Below, piece after piece: positions 12,101-22,155 of a stretch of DNA of 64,000 bases. The notes under the pieces were generated by a model. The model searched no databases. It saw only the letters and a program-made list of their open reading frames with translations, and was not told the origin of the DNA. The position numbers and the translations under genes were made by a program. Where the stretch lies: positions 14,772,556-14,836,555 of the forward strand of contig CP137671.1 of the NCBI GenBank assembly GCA_037976565.1, written 5' to 3'. The stretch comes from Mesocentrotus franciscanus. Its lineage: Eukaryota; Echinodermata; Echinoidea; Camarodonta; Strongylocentrotidae. Numbering within the stretch: the first letter of the stretch is position 1; every line of letters begins with the position of its first letter.

Positions 12101-15100
12101 TATGACTAATACTTCATGAATTTTGGTTGAGAATGAATAATAACCTTTTGCTGATTTTCAAATCTGTAGAATAAAGATTCAAACCCGTCGCTGTTTCATG
12201 TTTATACTCCTTGTGGACCACTCTGCAGTTGGTAACATATGGTACAAAATAACTTGCATGGTGTGAAATTTGCATGGGTGCCATTGACCACCTGAAATCC
12301 TCCATTGTCACCTGAAGCCTGTTTTTGTTGCCTTAGTGGCAACTAAAGTCCTCAGTTATCATTTCATGTGATTTCGTCTGCAGTTTACTATAAACGTCAA
12401 CTAATTGACCACAGAAAGTTGAATTTGGCAAGCTGAGCAATCATCTACGGTGTCTGGATTGCACCACAAACCACATTCATTAAGGTTGATTTCTAAAAGC
12501 TCTTGCGATCATGTTCCCATCATGTTTATATCTGTAGATTGTTGTACCTGCATTACCTGGCAAAGCTCTGGGTCGACAGCTTCCATTTCTGAAGAAAGGA
12601 GACGGTATATTTGAGGACGAGTTTATTGAACAGAGGATGACGGCCCTGGAGGAGTTTATCAATAAGTAAGTTCTGAAATCGTACGCCTGTGAAATTAAGG
12701 GCAGATGTAGAATTGTGTTTATTTAGAGTGTATTTTGGTACAAAAAAATTATGGATGTTCAAGCGACTTAGAAAGAAAATATTCAAACTCAAGTTGTATT
12801 TTCACAAATAGTAGAGATTTTCATGGACTGCAAATGAATGTATAACTCTTAAACCAGGGGTATCCCCTTCACCCCTTGTTACTCTAAGAATGCGTTTATC
12901 ATCTTTCGCCACTCAGAAACAGCATTTCTATACATACATATCGAACCCCACTATACGAACGTGTTTTGCGGGATGTCGCGTTTATCAACTCTTTACGATT
13001 CAAAATAAAGGCCTTGTCTCTGCGCAACTGCTTTGCGCCGTTTGACCTGGGAAGCAGAGAGTTGCTCGGAGGTCAACTAGGCGCGCTTTTTTCTTCTTCT
13101 TGGAGTAGTACGTTAGCATGTGCACGCGATGACAATACAATAGTTAAAGCACATAATCGCATAATACGTAAACAATGAACAATGCAATGAACAATGCAAT
13201 GAACATTGGACGAGCAGAGGCATGCTTGTACAACAACATGACACATGGCGCTATTTCTCAGAACCGGAAATTAGCTTGGGAAGGTCGGATATGTATGTGT
13301 GTTTCAAAACAGCTTTGCGTTTATCATCTCTCAGAAACTTGATTCTGGCTCATTCTCACATTCAAAACGCAATTTTTTTTTTTTGGGGGGGGGGCATTTT
13401 CAATATACCCATATCTAAAGAAGTTTGAAAACAGGCTTGCGTTCATCACCATGCAAATCTGCCTGAAACAAGTTTGAAAACGCTGAATCTAGGCCAGAAA
13501 AGGGATAATAAATGCACCCCAAGTTCTATGTGCAGTTATTAGGATTGTAGGACGTGTGCTTGCAAACATTGAGAAGAGCAGACTTTGGGCTTGCTTTCAT
13601 TTTCAGAAGTAAAATTCTTATCTAAGTTGTTTATATTTATATTTTTATACAGGGCATAAAATCTGGGCATTTGCTTAGACAGAGCTACATGTAGAGGAGC
13701 CTTCACACATTTCTCAAAGCTCCACTATCACTTAGTAATTTGAACTGGAAATTTGACCTCATAGCTTTTTTTTTGTGTGCATCTCCTTCCCAAGAGAATT
13801 ATTATTATTATTATAAATAAAACTTCTTGTGTTCACATGATTGCAGGACATCTACTTGCACATCCTTGCAGAAGAGCCTTAATTTTTTAATTTTTCTGGA
13901 ACATTGAATGTTTATTTTATTTTGCTTTTATCTTCATATAAGGAAGGAGAAAATGCTTCTTTTTTTTCTTTGTTGTTGTTGTTTTTGCTTGTATTTAGTA
14001 GGGTTGCAGGCATTCACTTGCCCTGAGCAAAAACAGTCTTCACATCTTTCTGGAATCTTGAATGTAGCTTGTGTTTATCATAGAAAAAAACATTATACAT
14101 ATATGGGTAGGATTTTGGGGCATCTCCTTGCACAGGACCCTGTTTCATAAACTTTGTTATCAGTAACAACATAGCTACTGAAATCGTTGCATTTGATTGG
14201 CTGAGAGTAAATTCGTCATAGAAACTTAGCATTTCTTATTGATAACAAGTTTTATGAAACAGGGCCCAGAATGAGAAGAGCCTTCACATGTTTCTGAAAG
14301 TTCGAATTCAATTTGTAATTAGATTTTGAACTTTGAACTTGCTATTATCTTATTAAGATTATAACAATTTCATTTATTTATTCATTCATTTTTGTTGTTG
14401 TTGTTGTTGTTAGTGTTGAATAGAATTGCAGGGCTTCCGCTTTCTCAGAATGAGAGGGGCCTTCACATGTTGTGGAAGCTGAAATGTTGCTTACTTTTAT
14501 CTTTTACTAAAATCGACACTGGTACCACTCTTACCAGTACAGGTTACCCTGTGTAATAGGCCATTTTCTTAATGTAACCAAATTTAATGCATATGTCTTT
14601 GTGAAGTGTCTTTATGCAAATTGTTTCATTCACCAGTTACGGATAATTGTATTTCAATAGTCAGAATGCGAATTGCATACATTAGTTGTTGCTAGGTAGG
14701 ACAAACAAAATTACTTCCCCTACGGGTCCCTACCTAACACTATGTAATATATGTATATGCAATTTGCATACTGACTATTGAAATACAGTTATTTGAAAGA
14801 GGGGAATGAAATAATTTGTATCAAGGCACTTCACAAAAACGTATGCATTATTAAACTTTGGTTACATCATGAAAATTGCCTATTGCCTATTGGTCCATGT
14901 TTTTACATGCCGTCTTCAGTTTGAGCTTGCTGTAGCTTGCTATTACTTTGTTATCAATATTCTGAATATTTTTTATCGTTTGTCTTTATTAGAATTGAGG
15001 GGCATCCGCTCGCCCAGAACGAGAAGAGCCTCACATGTTTCTCCAGGATAAGGTTCTTTTTATCCAGGATAAGGTTCTGGACAAGAACTACGTGCCAGGC

Positions 15101-15372
15101 AAAGTGCGGAATACGTAACCCCAAAGAAAACTGACCAACGTTATGAAAATGGCCTATTGCCTATTGGTCCATGTTTTTACATGCCGTCTTCAGTTTGAGC
15201 TTGCTGTAGCTTGCTATTACTTTGTTATTAATATTCTGAATATTTTTTATCATTTGTCTTTATTAGAATTGCGGGGCATCCGCTCGCCCAGAACGAGAAG
15301 AGCCTTCACATGTTTCTCCAGGATAAGGTTCTGGACAAGAACTACGTGCCAGGCAAGGTGCGGAATACGTAA
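9193..15372 (+). CDS. SNX12: SNX3/SNX12-type sorting nexin, four exons, complete
   Basis: PX-domain sorting nexin that would bind phosphatidylinositol 3-phosphate on early endosomes and assist retromer-linked cargo recycling (family knowledge). CDS exons: 9193-9375, 11052-11147, 12538-12665 and 15267-15372. All junctions are GT-AG and phases agree, giving 170 aa against about 162 in vertebrates. The protein is essentially one PX domain after a short tail. Visible hallmarks are NFLEIDV, the YEVRMK/TNLPVFK exon junction, RRRYSDFEFLKQEL (the basic phosphate-binding segment), IVVPALPGKALGRQLPF, and a C-terminal GHPLAQNEKSLHMFLQD. The start ATG lies in AAACATGGCG, a good context. NYVPGKVR and YEVRM favour SNX12, but invertebrates usually have one ancestor-like SNX3/12 gene, so the symbol is approximate. 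Intron 3 contains decayed and near-intact copies of exon 4, described separately. The last exon was placed at the only copy that keeps the full C-terminus. Confidence 0.93.
9574..10413. mobile_element. Terminal-inverted-repeat element in sorting nexin intron 1
   Basis: The left end reads AAATAACCGTCTGGTATGGG, then TATTCTTTAATAAAAC (9574-9610). The right end (10377-10413) is its inverted match, ending AGACGGTTATTT. The ~37-bp arms have a handful of mismatches. A fragment of the same end occurs at 34650-34672. The ~840-bp interior has no open frame for a transposase, so the element is non-autonomous. It contains the promoter-like block at 10078-10108. No convincing target duplication was resolved. 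Confidence 0.7.
9975..10108 (+). promoter_or_regulatory. CCAAT/TATA/Inr-like core promoter inside the intron 1 element
   Basis: TATAAAA at 10078-10084 is followed by TCAGTC at 10103-10108. With A at 10105 as +1, the TATA box sits at -27, the canonical spacing. Upstream are ATTGG, CCAAT and CCAAT words between about 9981 and 10040. The arrangement is that of a polymerase II core promoter. The downstream sequence has no long open frame, so any transcript would be non-coding or a read-through of the host gene. This is inference from motifs only. Confidence 0.4.
11148..12537 (+). other. Sorting nexin intron 2
   Basis: AT-rich intron without a recognised repeat. Minus-strand open frames of 65-70 codons near 11.9-12.3 kb carry no known motif. 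Confidence 0.5.
12666..13692 (+). other. Sorting nexin intron 3, 5' part
   Basis: The donor is GTAAGT at 12666. GAACAATGCAAT is repeated near 13177-13207 and a T-run/G-run lies near 13371-13394. A weak GAGAAGAGCAGACTT block near 13571 may be the most decayed relative of exon 4. Confidence 0.45.
13693..14480 (+). repeat. Array of decayed copies of the sorting nexin last exon
   Basis: Compared with the real exon 4, recognisable pieces occur at about 13693-13721 (GAGGAGCCTTCACACATTTC), 13775-13798 (weak), 13840-13870, 14002-14050, 14109-14136 continuing at 14266-14300 after an inserted MITE, and 14424-14480. Each keeps part of the ATTGC-GGG-CATCCGCTCGCC-CAGAA-GAGAAGAGCCTTCACATG order. Several follow a pyrimidine-rich TTAG or TAG acceptor-like word. 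Most are broken by stops or gaps. The array indicates repeated tandem duplication of the exon with its acceptor region, followed by decay. Confidence 0.75.
14137..14266. mobile_element. Small MITE with GGGCCC-TTTCATAAAA-type ends
   Basis: The left end is ACCCTGTTTCATAAAC and the right end is TTTTATGAAACAGGGCCC. The interior contains GCATTTGATTGGCTGAGAG. The same family is present at 62872-63045, which shares TTTCATAAAA ends and an inverted GCCAATCAAATGCCACGATT interior. The insertion splits one decayed exon 4 copy between CTTGCACAG and CAGAATGAG. Confidence 0.8.
14424..14556 (+). pseudogene. Exon 4-like copy with an intact in-frame reading frame
   Basis: The copy follows TTGAATAG and, spliced to exon 3 in the same phase, reads IAGLPLSQNERGLHM. 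It then diverges (WKLKCCLLLS...) and stops at TAA 14554-14556, 43 codons in all. The first 15 residues match the real exon (IAGHPLAQNEKSLHM) at 11 positions, with conservative changes such as K to R. It could be a decaying copy or an unproved alternative terminal exon that removes the conserved C-terminus. Confidence 0.45.
14555..14887. mobile_element. Foldback element with ~125-bp arms
   Basis: The left arm AATAGGCCATTTTCTTAATG, then TAACC, and TTTCAATAGTCAGAATGCG are matched in inverted orientation by GCATACTGACTATTGAAATA and GGTTACATCATGAAAATTGC on the right. The right end overlaps the start of the 275-bp tandem duplication containing the last two exon 4 copies. Confidence 0.8.
14993..15135 (+). 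pseudogene. Frameshifted near-identical duplicate of sorting nexin exon 4
   Basis: 14868-15142 and 15143-15393 are tandem copies of intron end plus exon 4. In this first copy the frame starts IEGHPLAQNEKSL. One T is missing in AGCC-TCACATG, and about 21 bases are duplicated around ATAAGGTTCTTTTTATCCAGG. Use of this acceptor would give a frameshifted tail ending at a TGA near 15133. The acceptor itself (TTTATTAG) is as good as the one of the real exon. Confidence 0.85.
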
Positions 15373-15869
15373 CCCCCAAGAAAACTGACCAACCACATGC
15401 ACATTATACACACCACACACAGAACCAAACTCCACCTGTAATTCATGCAAGGAGACATCTAGAACATGAAGATGCGACTCTGACAAGTAGACACGAGACT
15501 GCGACCACCTCGGCGGCCCCCTATCCGTTTTTTAAAATTGTGCTCTGCCACCCTCCCTGCCCCCCACTTTAAAGAGTACTTGTATTTGATTTCTTATATT
15601 TTAGTCGATGTAGAGCAATATTCCACATTCTAAGCTTTGCTGATGACCTTCCTTTTTTTAATGGATAATTTTGATGAATATACATGTATGTACCAGTGGG
15701 AAATAGTTATAATTCTCTCTTTTTCTCTGATTTCTCTCTGTTTACGTCTGTATGCCTCATGAATTTTGAATGCACCAGATTCAAAACGACCTCTTGTTCA
15801 AATTTGCAGATCGTATGTACATGTGTGTTCAAAACTTTTAAATGATGACCATCATCATGTGTCGTCTTA
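15373..15869 (+). other. Probable 3' UTR start of the sorting nexin gene
   Basis: Sequence follows the stop codon directly, with no further coding signal. The 3' end is not resolved; AATAAA at 19690-19695 is one candidate poly(A) signal, which would imply a long UTR. Confidence 0.35.
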
Positions 15870-16263
15870 CAGCCTTTTCACACACGTGTAAAATTCTTTA
15901 AAGCTGATTAGTTTAAAGAGCTTTTAACTAATCAGCTTTTAATAGATACAACATCATTTACACACAGAAAATTTTGGTGCTGTTGTTCGAGATGCACTGC
16001 TCTGTCACTGCTCGTAAATGCGCAATGGCCCTACTGAGCGTTTAAAGAGCAGTGCCCGCCCAGTTAAGGACGTATATCCGTTCACACACAAAATGCCTTG
16101 CTCTCTAGCCTGCTTTGACCGGCGTATAGATTGCGACTTCGTATCTGTCCGAACATTGTATAAACGATGTTCACACAGGGAAAATTGACTTTAAAGCTGT
16201 TTAGTTAAACAGCTACTAATCAGCTCTAGATACGTTGAATTTTAACCGTGTGTGAAAAGGCTG
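15870..16263. mobile_element. 394-bp MITE with 17-bp inverted ends and TTA target duplication
   Basis: The left end CAGCCTTTTCACACACG and the right end CGTGTGTGAAAAGGCTG are exact inverted matches. TTA flanks both sides (15867-15869 and 16264-16266). A 3-bp TTA duplication is typical of PIF/Harbinger-type transposition. The interior repeats the ACACA word and contains several AGCTGATTAGTTTAA/AACTAATCAGCTTT stems. It has no transposase frame. Confidence 0.9.
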
Positions 16264-16966
16264 TTATTATGGAGACTCTAACCATTGCTACTGTATACAT
16301 GGCCTTTAATTCAATTTCAGAAGGATGTTTGATTCACTCAAGGAAGCAATCTTTTGATCTTTGTTTTGAAAGGTCTGCAATATAAAACCAGGGGCTGTTT
16401 CCACTGATATACATTACGTTGACACAGCCACACTCACACAACCATTAGGGAACACAAAGTACATGTACATTGATAATGTGGCTATGAGAATCAGTTTGCT
16501 TGCATGGAGAAGGAAAGTAAATGGGTACTTACCTGTTTTGTGCGGGGGTAGTTGCCTTTTAGAAGAAAAAAAAATTGATGATATGTATTGTGAATAATGC
16601 AACATAATTCCAAGTTCGAATTAAATGATATGCACTTTTCCTAAAATGAACTACAGTTGTACATATTCTAAGGTACATGTACATGTATATTACTCTTCTG
16701 AGGTACCTTATACTCAAGTTGTCAACCAACCAAACACTCCAAAAATTTTTGTCAATTACTTTTGGCACGTTAAGACCTTAGAAAATCGTTAGTGGGCATA
16801 TGTACTCTGTGAGATATCCAAAAGACCACTGTCACAAGAAGGTCTGCCAACTTCAAGAAAAATATATATTTTCACCATGTATCTGTGTGGAACCTGTATT
16901 TACATTTTCCCCATTTATCTGTTTGAATGCATGTATGAAGGGATGCTGTAATTGTTGCTTTAACAC
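16264..16966. other. 3' flank of the sorting nexin gene, no further gene seen
   Basis: Only short open frames and an ATTC/ACATGTA-rich background were seen. Confidence 0.4.
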
Positions 16967-17163
16967 TTTAAAGCCCGTCTGCACTAGTTTGGCCAGGAGG
17001 GATTAGACCACCCTGCTGGTCACTGACAGGTGGTTATCTCATCAACTCAGCTCTCAATTAACATAAGAAAAAGGGGACCATAGGGGACCAACGGTCACCG
17101 CTTAGGCATTGTTTACTATATAGAGGGCGCAAGTAGCTACAAGTAGTGCAGTGGGGCTTTAAA
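16967..17163. mobile_element. ~200-bp inverted-repeat element
   Basis: TTTAAAGCCCGTCTGCACTA on the left is matched by TAGTGCAGTGGGGCTTTAAA on the right. No coding content; probably a MITE. Confidence 0.7.
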
Positions 17164-19740
17164 AAAAAAAAAAATGCACATGGAAGATTTGGGCAGTGGT
17201 TATGGACATACATATATATATACACAGTGTACTCATGTGATTATAATATATGTTAATGGAATATTTTGTATTATAGATGGGATGGGGGTGTAGTACGGCT
17301 AGAAGCAGAATATCGTCTCTAATTGTCAGAGAAGATTGAATTACAAAAATAGGATAACGGTAGGAGAGAATTCTGTCTGCAAACTGTATCGTGATTCCCC
17401 AAGTACATGTACAAATGTATATGTCTCATAAGATTCATCTGCTTTTAAAATTTTTTTTTTATACTCCTGCACATACCCGGCTTACGATTCTCTAGAGTAC
17501 AGTAGTCAGCTATTCCTGATTGTATTTATTCTGTAATTTGATTTGTTTTCTGATAATCTGGCATCAGTGAAATACATGTAGAAAAGGAACTTATTTTTGT
17601 ATGATAGCACTTACATCAGCTTGCATGAATTCTTTTGCCTATAATTCAAGCACTCAGTTGTTGTATTAAAGCAGATTTACACATAATCTAGAGCAGATTC
17701 ACACATAATGTACAAATGAAAGGTTATGAACAATGTATAAAAAGATAATTATGCATAATAGTGTTTATATATCTGTGTGTAATGATTATGAAATGGTGTT
17801 ATTTTTCTCTAAAAATGTATAGTTTTGTTGTGTTTTGTGGTCAGTATACAAGTATGTCTTCAAATTCTCTGCTTATTTTCCCTGGAAATCTATCTGAATC
17901 ACTATCACTATCTGAATATTTTCATTTAGGTATGGAATGCATACATGTACATGCACGATGAACAAAACTAATTGGATTTCATATTGGTATTAGCGCCCAT
18001 TGCTGGTGTTGGCGTGAAATCAATATCCAGTTTACAGTAGTTCAGATGTGTGGGTGAGCACTTTTGACACTAAAGTGCTATGTAAGAGGTGTTGAAATTT
18101 GAACACAGATGAGTGCAAAGGCCATTAAAAGCACCTTAACACTAACACCTTACAACACCGAGTATGAATTTAAACAGCACATAGCGATTTCTATTTAGCT
18201 TGGAAGGTGTACATACATACTGCACTCTTACATTTCTACATTCGTATGTGTAATTGTGGAGGCAGTGAAATTGCAAAGACAAGTGGAAAGCAGTTGGTTT
18301 TTAGTCTCTTGTATTGTATACAAATATTGACCGCTTCGAGGGGCACGGTTAAAACTATTGCCCAAGGTGATCTCGAAACTGTATCGTGTCCTGAGACGAA
18401 ATAGAGGGCATAGTGCAGTCGTGAGATCCCCGAGGAGCTGTTGTTTTAAGAGGGACCCGAAAAATGAGCAGTAGGTATTTGTTTTATATACCGCATCCCC
18501 AGTGTCAATTCTCAAACGGGGACATTTTAACATAATATGCCTGTTAAAGTGTCTTTATTTGTAGAATCCTAGGAAATTTACTTGACTAAGAGCATCGCAC
18601 ATGTCCCATTGCTTGTATCCATTGTTGACTTCATGTGCAATCATTGCGACCTTGCAATGTACGCGCAAGTAGAATTACGCCCGGTCAATACTTTTTGCTC
18701 TACTGCCCAGCAGTCGTTACCGAAGTTCATGCCTGCAGTTGAGACCAGTCAAGCGGCCTACAATCTTCACATGCGGTATATAATGTGACCCATTCAAATT
18801 TGGATTTTAAAGATATGTGCGATGGTTAATCGAAATGAATTGTAGCATAATAGAATATTGATATGCCCGTCTTATTTGTTTTATATTCCTGTACCGGCTT
18901 CTTTCATTTGATTTCACTCTCGGAAAAAAAGAAATAGCAGCATAAAATATAAAGTTTTTTTTTTAAACTTCATACTATGCTCATGTGTTAGAAAGTCATG
19001 CTATTCTAGTATTTATCTTGTATTGGTCCTATATATTTCCTTTTTGTAGTTTTGTAATAATTTGCTTCTTAAATTAATTGAAAGGGGATTAAGGGTTAAA
19101 AGGAATAAACAATATGTTTCTTGAAAAAGTTCCAATATGATATCCATTTTCTTTTTAAAAATATATTATATATGATGTACTTGTAAGTCTGTGTATAAGA
19201 ATTAGGGATGTTTTTTTTGTTTTTTTGAAGCCCATCATTTCGTGCTGCTCCTGCCATTTCAAAACATACATAATTATATAGGTACATCATTATACTAGGT
19301 TTTGGGATTTTAAAAGACATCACATTTTCGAATCATAATATGAAGTGTATTGAAAGTGATGATTATTATTGTTGATGCTTGCATCGGTGGTTGTGCACTG
19401 GGGGCAGTGCGATATTACAATACACTCCATTAGACATATCAGTGTATCATATGATCAAACAGAACTAGTCCCATTTCATATTTTGTACCATTGTATCTGT
19501 CAGTCTGCTGTTATTTTTAATCCTGCACACCTCTGATAAAATTGATTACAAGTCTTGTCCGTAAGCATCGACTCATTTTGTTAACTTTGTTGAATAGAAT
19601 GCTTCACCTGAAATTTCTGTTTTGTCTTTTTAACAAAAAACTTCATTATTTGTGGCATTCTGGCAGGGTTGCATACGTGTAGTATTAATGAATAAAGATG
19701 TTAAAAATCAGACTATAACTTGTATGTGTATTGAGTTGTT
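17164..19740. other. Convergent intergenic / possible sorting nexin 3' UTR, no gene seen
   Basis: No coding exon was recognised. AATAAA at 19690-19695 is a possible poly(A) signal for the plus-strand gene. An imperfect inverted repeat lies near 18070-18185 and another at 18338-18475. Confidence 0.4.
18338..18475. repeat. Dispersed inverted repeat (CACGGTTAAAACTAT family)
   Basis: GGCACGGTTAAAACTATTGC, then CCAAGGTGATCTCGAAA, is followed by a diverged inverted arm ending in TTTTAAGAGGGACCCG. Related segments occur at 47318-47385, its copy near 52692-52760, and 60753-60810. This is a short dispersed repeat of unknown class. Confidence 0.6.
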
Positions 19741-20223
19741 GTGTAGATGGAAATGGCAGTTGGAAGAGAAAGAAAGAAGTGGGAGGGAGGGAGAGAAAAG
19801 GTGATAGAAAGTTGTGAGGTAGAGAGAAAGAAGAGGGGGAGGGGATCAGGATAGGGAGTGAAAGAGAGGGAGAGGGAGAAGTTGTGGAAGAGATGGGGAG
19901 TGGAGAGGAGGAAGAGAGAGAGGGAGGTAGAGAGAGAGAGAGAGAGAAGAGGAGAAGGTGAGGAAGATATGAGAGAGACGAAGGGTGGAGAAGGTAGCAC
20001 AAGAGAAAGAGAGAGAGACATAAAGGGTGGAGAAGGGAGCACAAGAGAGAGGAAGAGAGAAAGAGAGAGAGAGGAAGAGAGAGGGAGGAAGACAGAGAGA
20101 CAAAGGGTGGAGAAGGGAGCACAAGAGAGAGGAAGAGAGAAAGAGAGAGAGAGATGAAGACATGAGAGAGACAAAGGGTGGAGAAGGGAGCACAAGAGAG
20201 AGAGGAAGAGAGAAAGAGAGAGA

Positions 20224-20263
<40 letters not shown>

Positions 20264-20695
20264 GACATGAGAGACAAAGGGTGGAGAAGGGAGCACAAGA
20301 TAGAGAGGAAGAGAGATATAGAGAGAGAGGAAGACGAGAGAGACAAAGGGTGGAGAAGGGAGCACAAGAGAGAGAGGAAGAGAGAAAGAGAGAGAGAGGA
20401 AGAGAGAGGGAGATGAGAGAGAGAGAGAGAGAGAGAGAGAGGAAGACATGAGAGACAAAGGGTGGAGAAGGGAGCACAAGGTAGAGAGGAAGAGAGAGAG
20501 AGAGGAAGAGAGAAAGAGAGGGAGAGGAAGAGAGAGAGAGAGGAAGAGAGAGGGAGATGAAGAGAGAGAGAGAGAGAGAGAGGAATACATGAGAGACAAA
20601 GGGTGGAGAAGGGAGCACAAGATAGAGAGGAAGAGAGGAAGAGAGAGAGAGAGAGAGAGAAAGGGAGAGGAAGAGAGAAAAAGAGAGACAATGTG
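19741..20695. repeat. GA-rich minisatellite with an embedded 26-bp motif
   Basis: About 1 kb of GA/GGAA dinucleotide-like sequence is interrupted by about eight copies of a 26-bp block containing AAGGGTGGAGAAGGGAGCAC (starts near 19979, 20020, 20100, 20171, 20274, 20345, 20456 and 20597). Spacing varies from roughly 40 to 140 bp. All six frames stay open because of the repeat, so the Arg/Glu- and Ser/Leu-rich frames are artefacts. Confidence 0.92.
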
Positions 20696-20699
20696 CCCA

Positions 20700-22155
20700 C
20701 AGTAAAACAAGGTACTAATAAGCACCCAAATGTACACTAGCTGTCACACAGGAAAATGCAACAAAACAAAACCAATTTCTGTAGAAATTTATATTTCAAT
20801 GAATATATTACAATATAATACAATCAAATCAAAGCAAATATCTAATCAAGAATTTAATACATATACAACCAGTACCTCTAATATTTTGTACAATTGAATA
20901 TATAATGTACATCAACAATTACAGAGAAAGTGATCCCCATAAATGGAACTACTGTACCAGCTACTGGAAGGGTCTAATACTTGGTAAAGCTAGAAGTATA
21001 AAATACCATAGGCAAGCCCATATCAGGGATTTGCAAGCCCTCTAAAACTTATCTCAAAGTTTATCAGTAGCAGCAAGATGAGTCAGATCAAAAGACTGTG
21101 GTTTTCTCTCTAAGAGTGAAAATTGAAGCCCTCATTTAGTACCCAACAAATGGAGTGAATGAAACACTGCCAGTTGCAAAATTCAAATTTGAAAAGAAAT
21201 GCGACTGTAATTTTGCTAATAATGAATATTTTGCCACCATGCTTTTAGGAAAGCTTTCAATAATGATTTGTAAAACAATATTTTGGCTATTTTACAAGTT
21301 TTTAGATATTCACCGTGCAAATCCCTGCATGCCCATTAAAATCAGTGGATGTGACTCAAAGGAACCTGCAGTAATCTTTATCGTTCGCATACATGTATTT
21401 CTTTTAGATGCTAACACTCGAATTAATTGGAATTGCATGGACAGAATGTAAAACTCTTTGCATATGTGGCTTTTGATACACAAAATAACATGAGCAAATA
21501 CTTGACATATTTCATTAAAAACAAACAAAAAATCCCTCCAGAGGTTATGCTGCACTACGAAAGGTTAATTAGCACTGTTTTCCATATAGCTATGTATATT
21601 AAAATAAAAGGGTTACACTACATGACTTGTGCACCAGTATTTGAAACAATAGTAATATCTTACTGATCGAAAGGATTAATTACCGGCATTCAGTTCATAA
21701 CTGAAACTACCACACAGCACTTTGGGAGAAATCAAAACTATGTATTTCTATACCGGTAGTTGGTTAGATCACATGGGAAAGTTCAATATCTCCAATACGA
21801 TGAATACATGTAGGTCCAAACAAAATGTGGTAAATGAAAACTAGTAATCATTTCTGACACTTTATAGGCACTTTTTTGTCAATAGATATCATTAACCTTG
21901 CATTCTGTACATCATAAAAATAGAAATTGAGAAACTGATCATTTTTAGACCAGGTCTCCATGAGAAATTCTGTTTGTGGGAAAAGAAGATGCGGTCTGTG
22001 TAAATAGGTGGTCTTTCTATACAGGTTTCGCTTGTAGTGATCTGAAAACAGAAAACCTTGATGTGATGAGAATATCTTCGTGGTCTGAAAATCAGGCCCC
22101 AAAACTGGTCCAAAAGCTGGTCTAAAAGCTGGTCTTGATTGGTCTTGGCAATGGT
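20700..22155 (-). other. Probable 3' flank/UTR of the PPIL6-type gene
   Basis: The region lies downstream of the minus-strand stop codon. TTTAAT near 20851 would read ATTAAA on the minus strand and is one weak poly(A) candidate. No other coding signal was recognised. Confidence 0.35.

Noticed and set aside
19685..20737. Long open frames (up to 350 codons) in several frames rich in Ser/Leu or Arg/Glu
   Set aside because: They are produced by the GA/CT repeat, which lacks stops in all frames; there is no domain and no splice structure.
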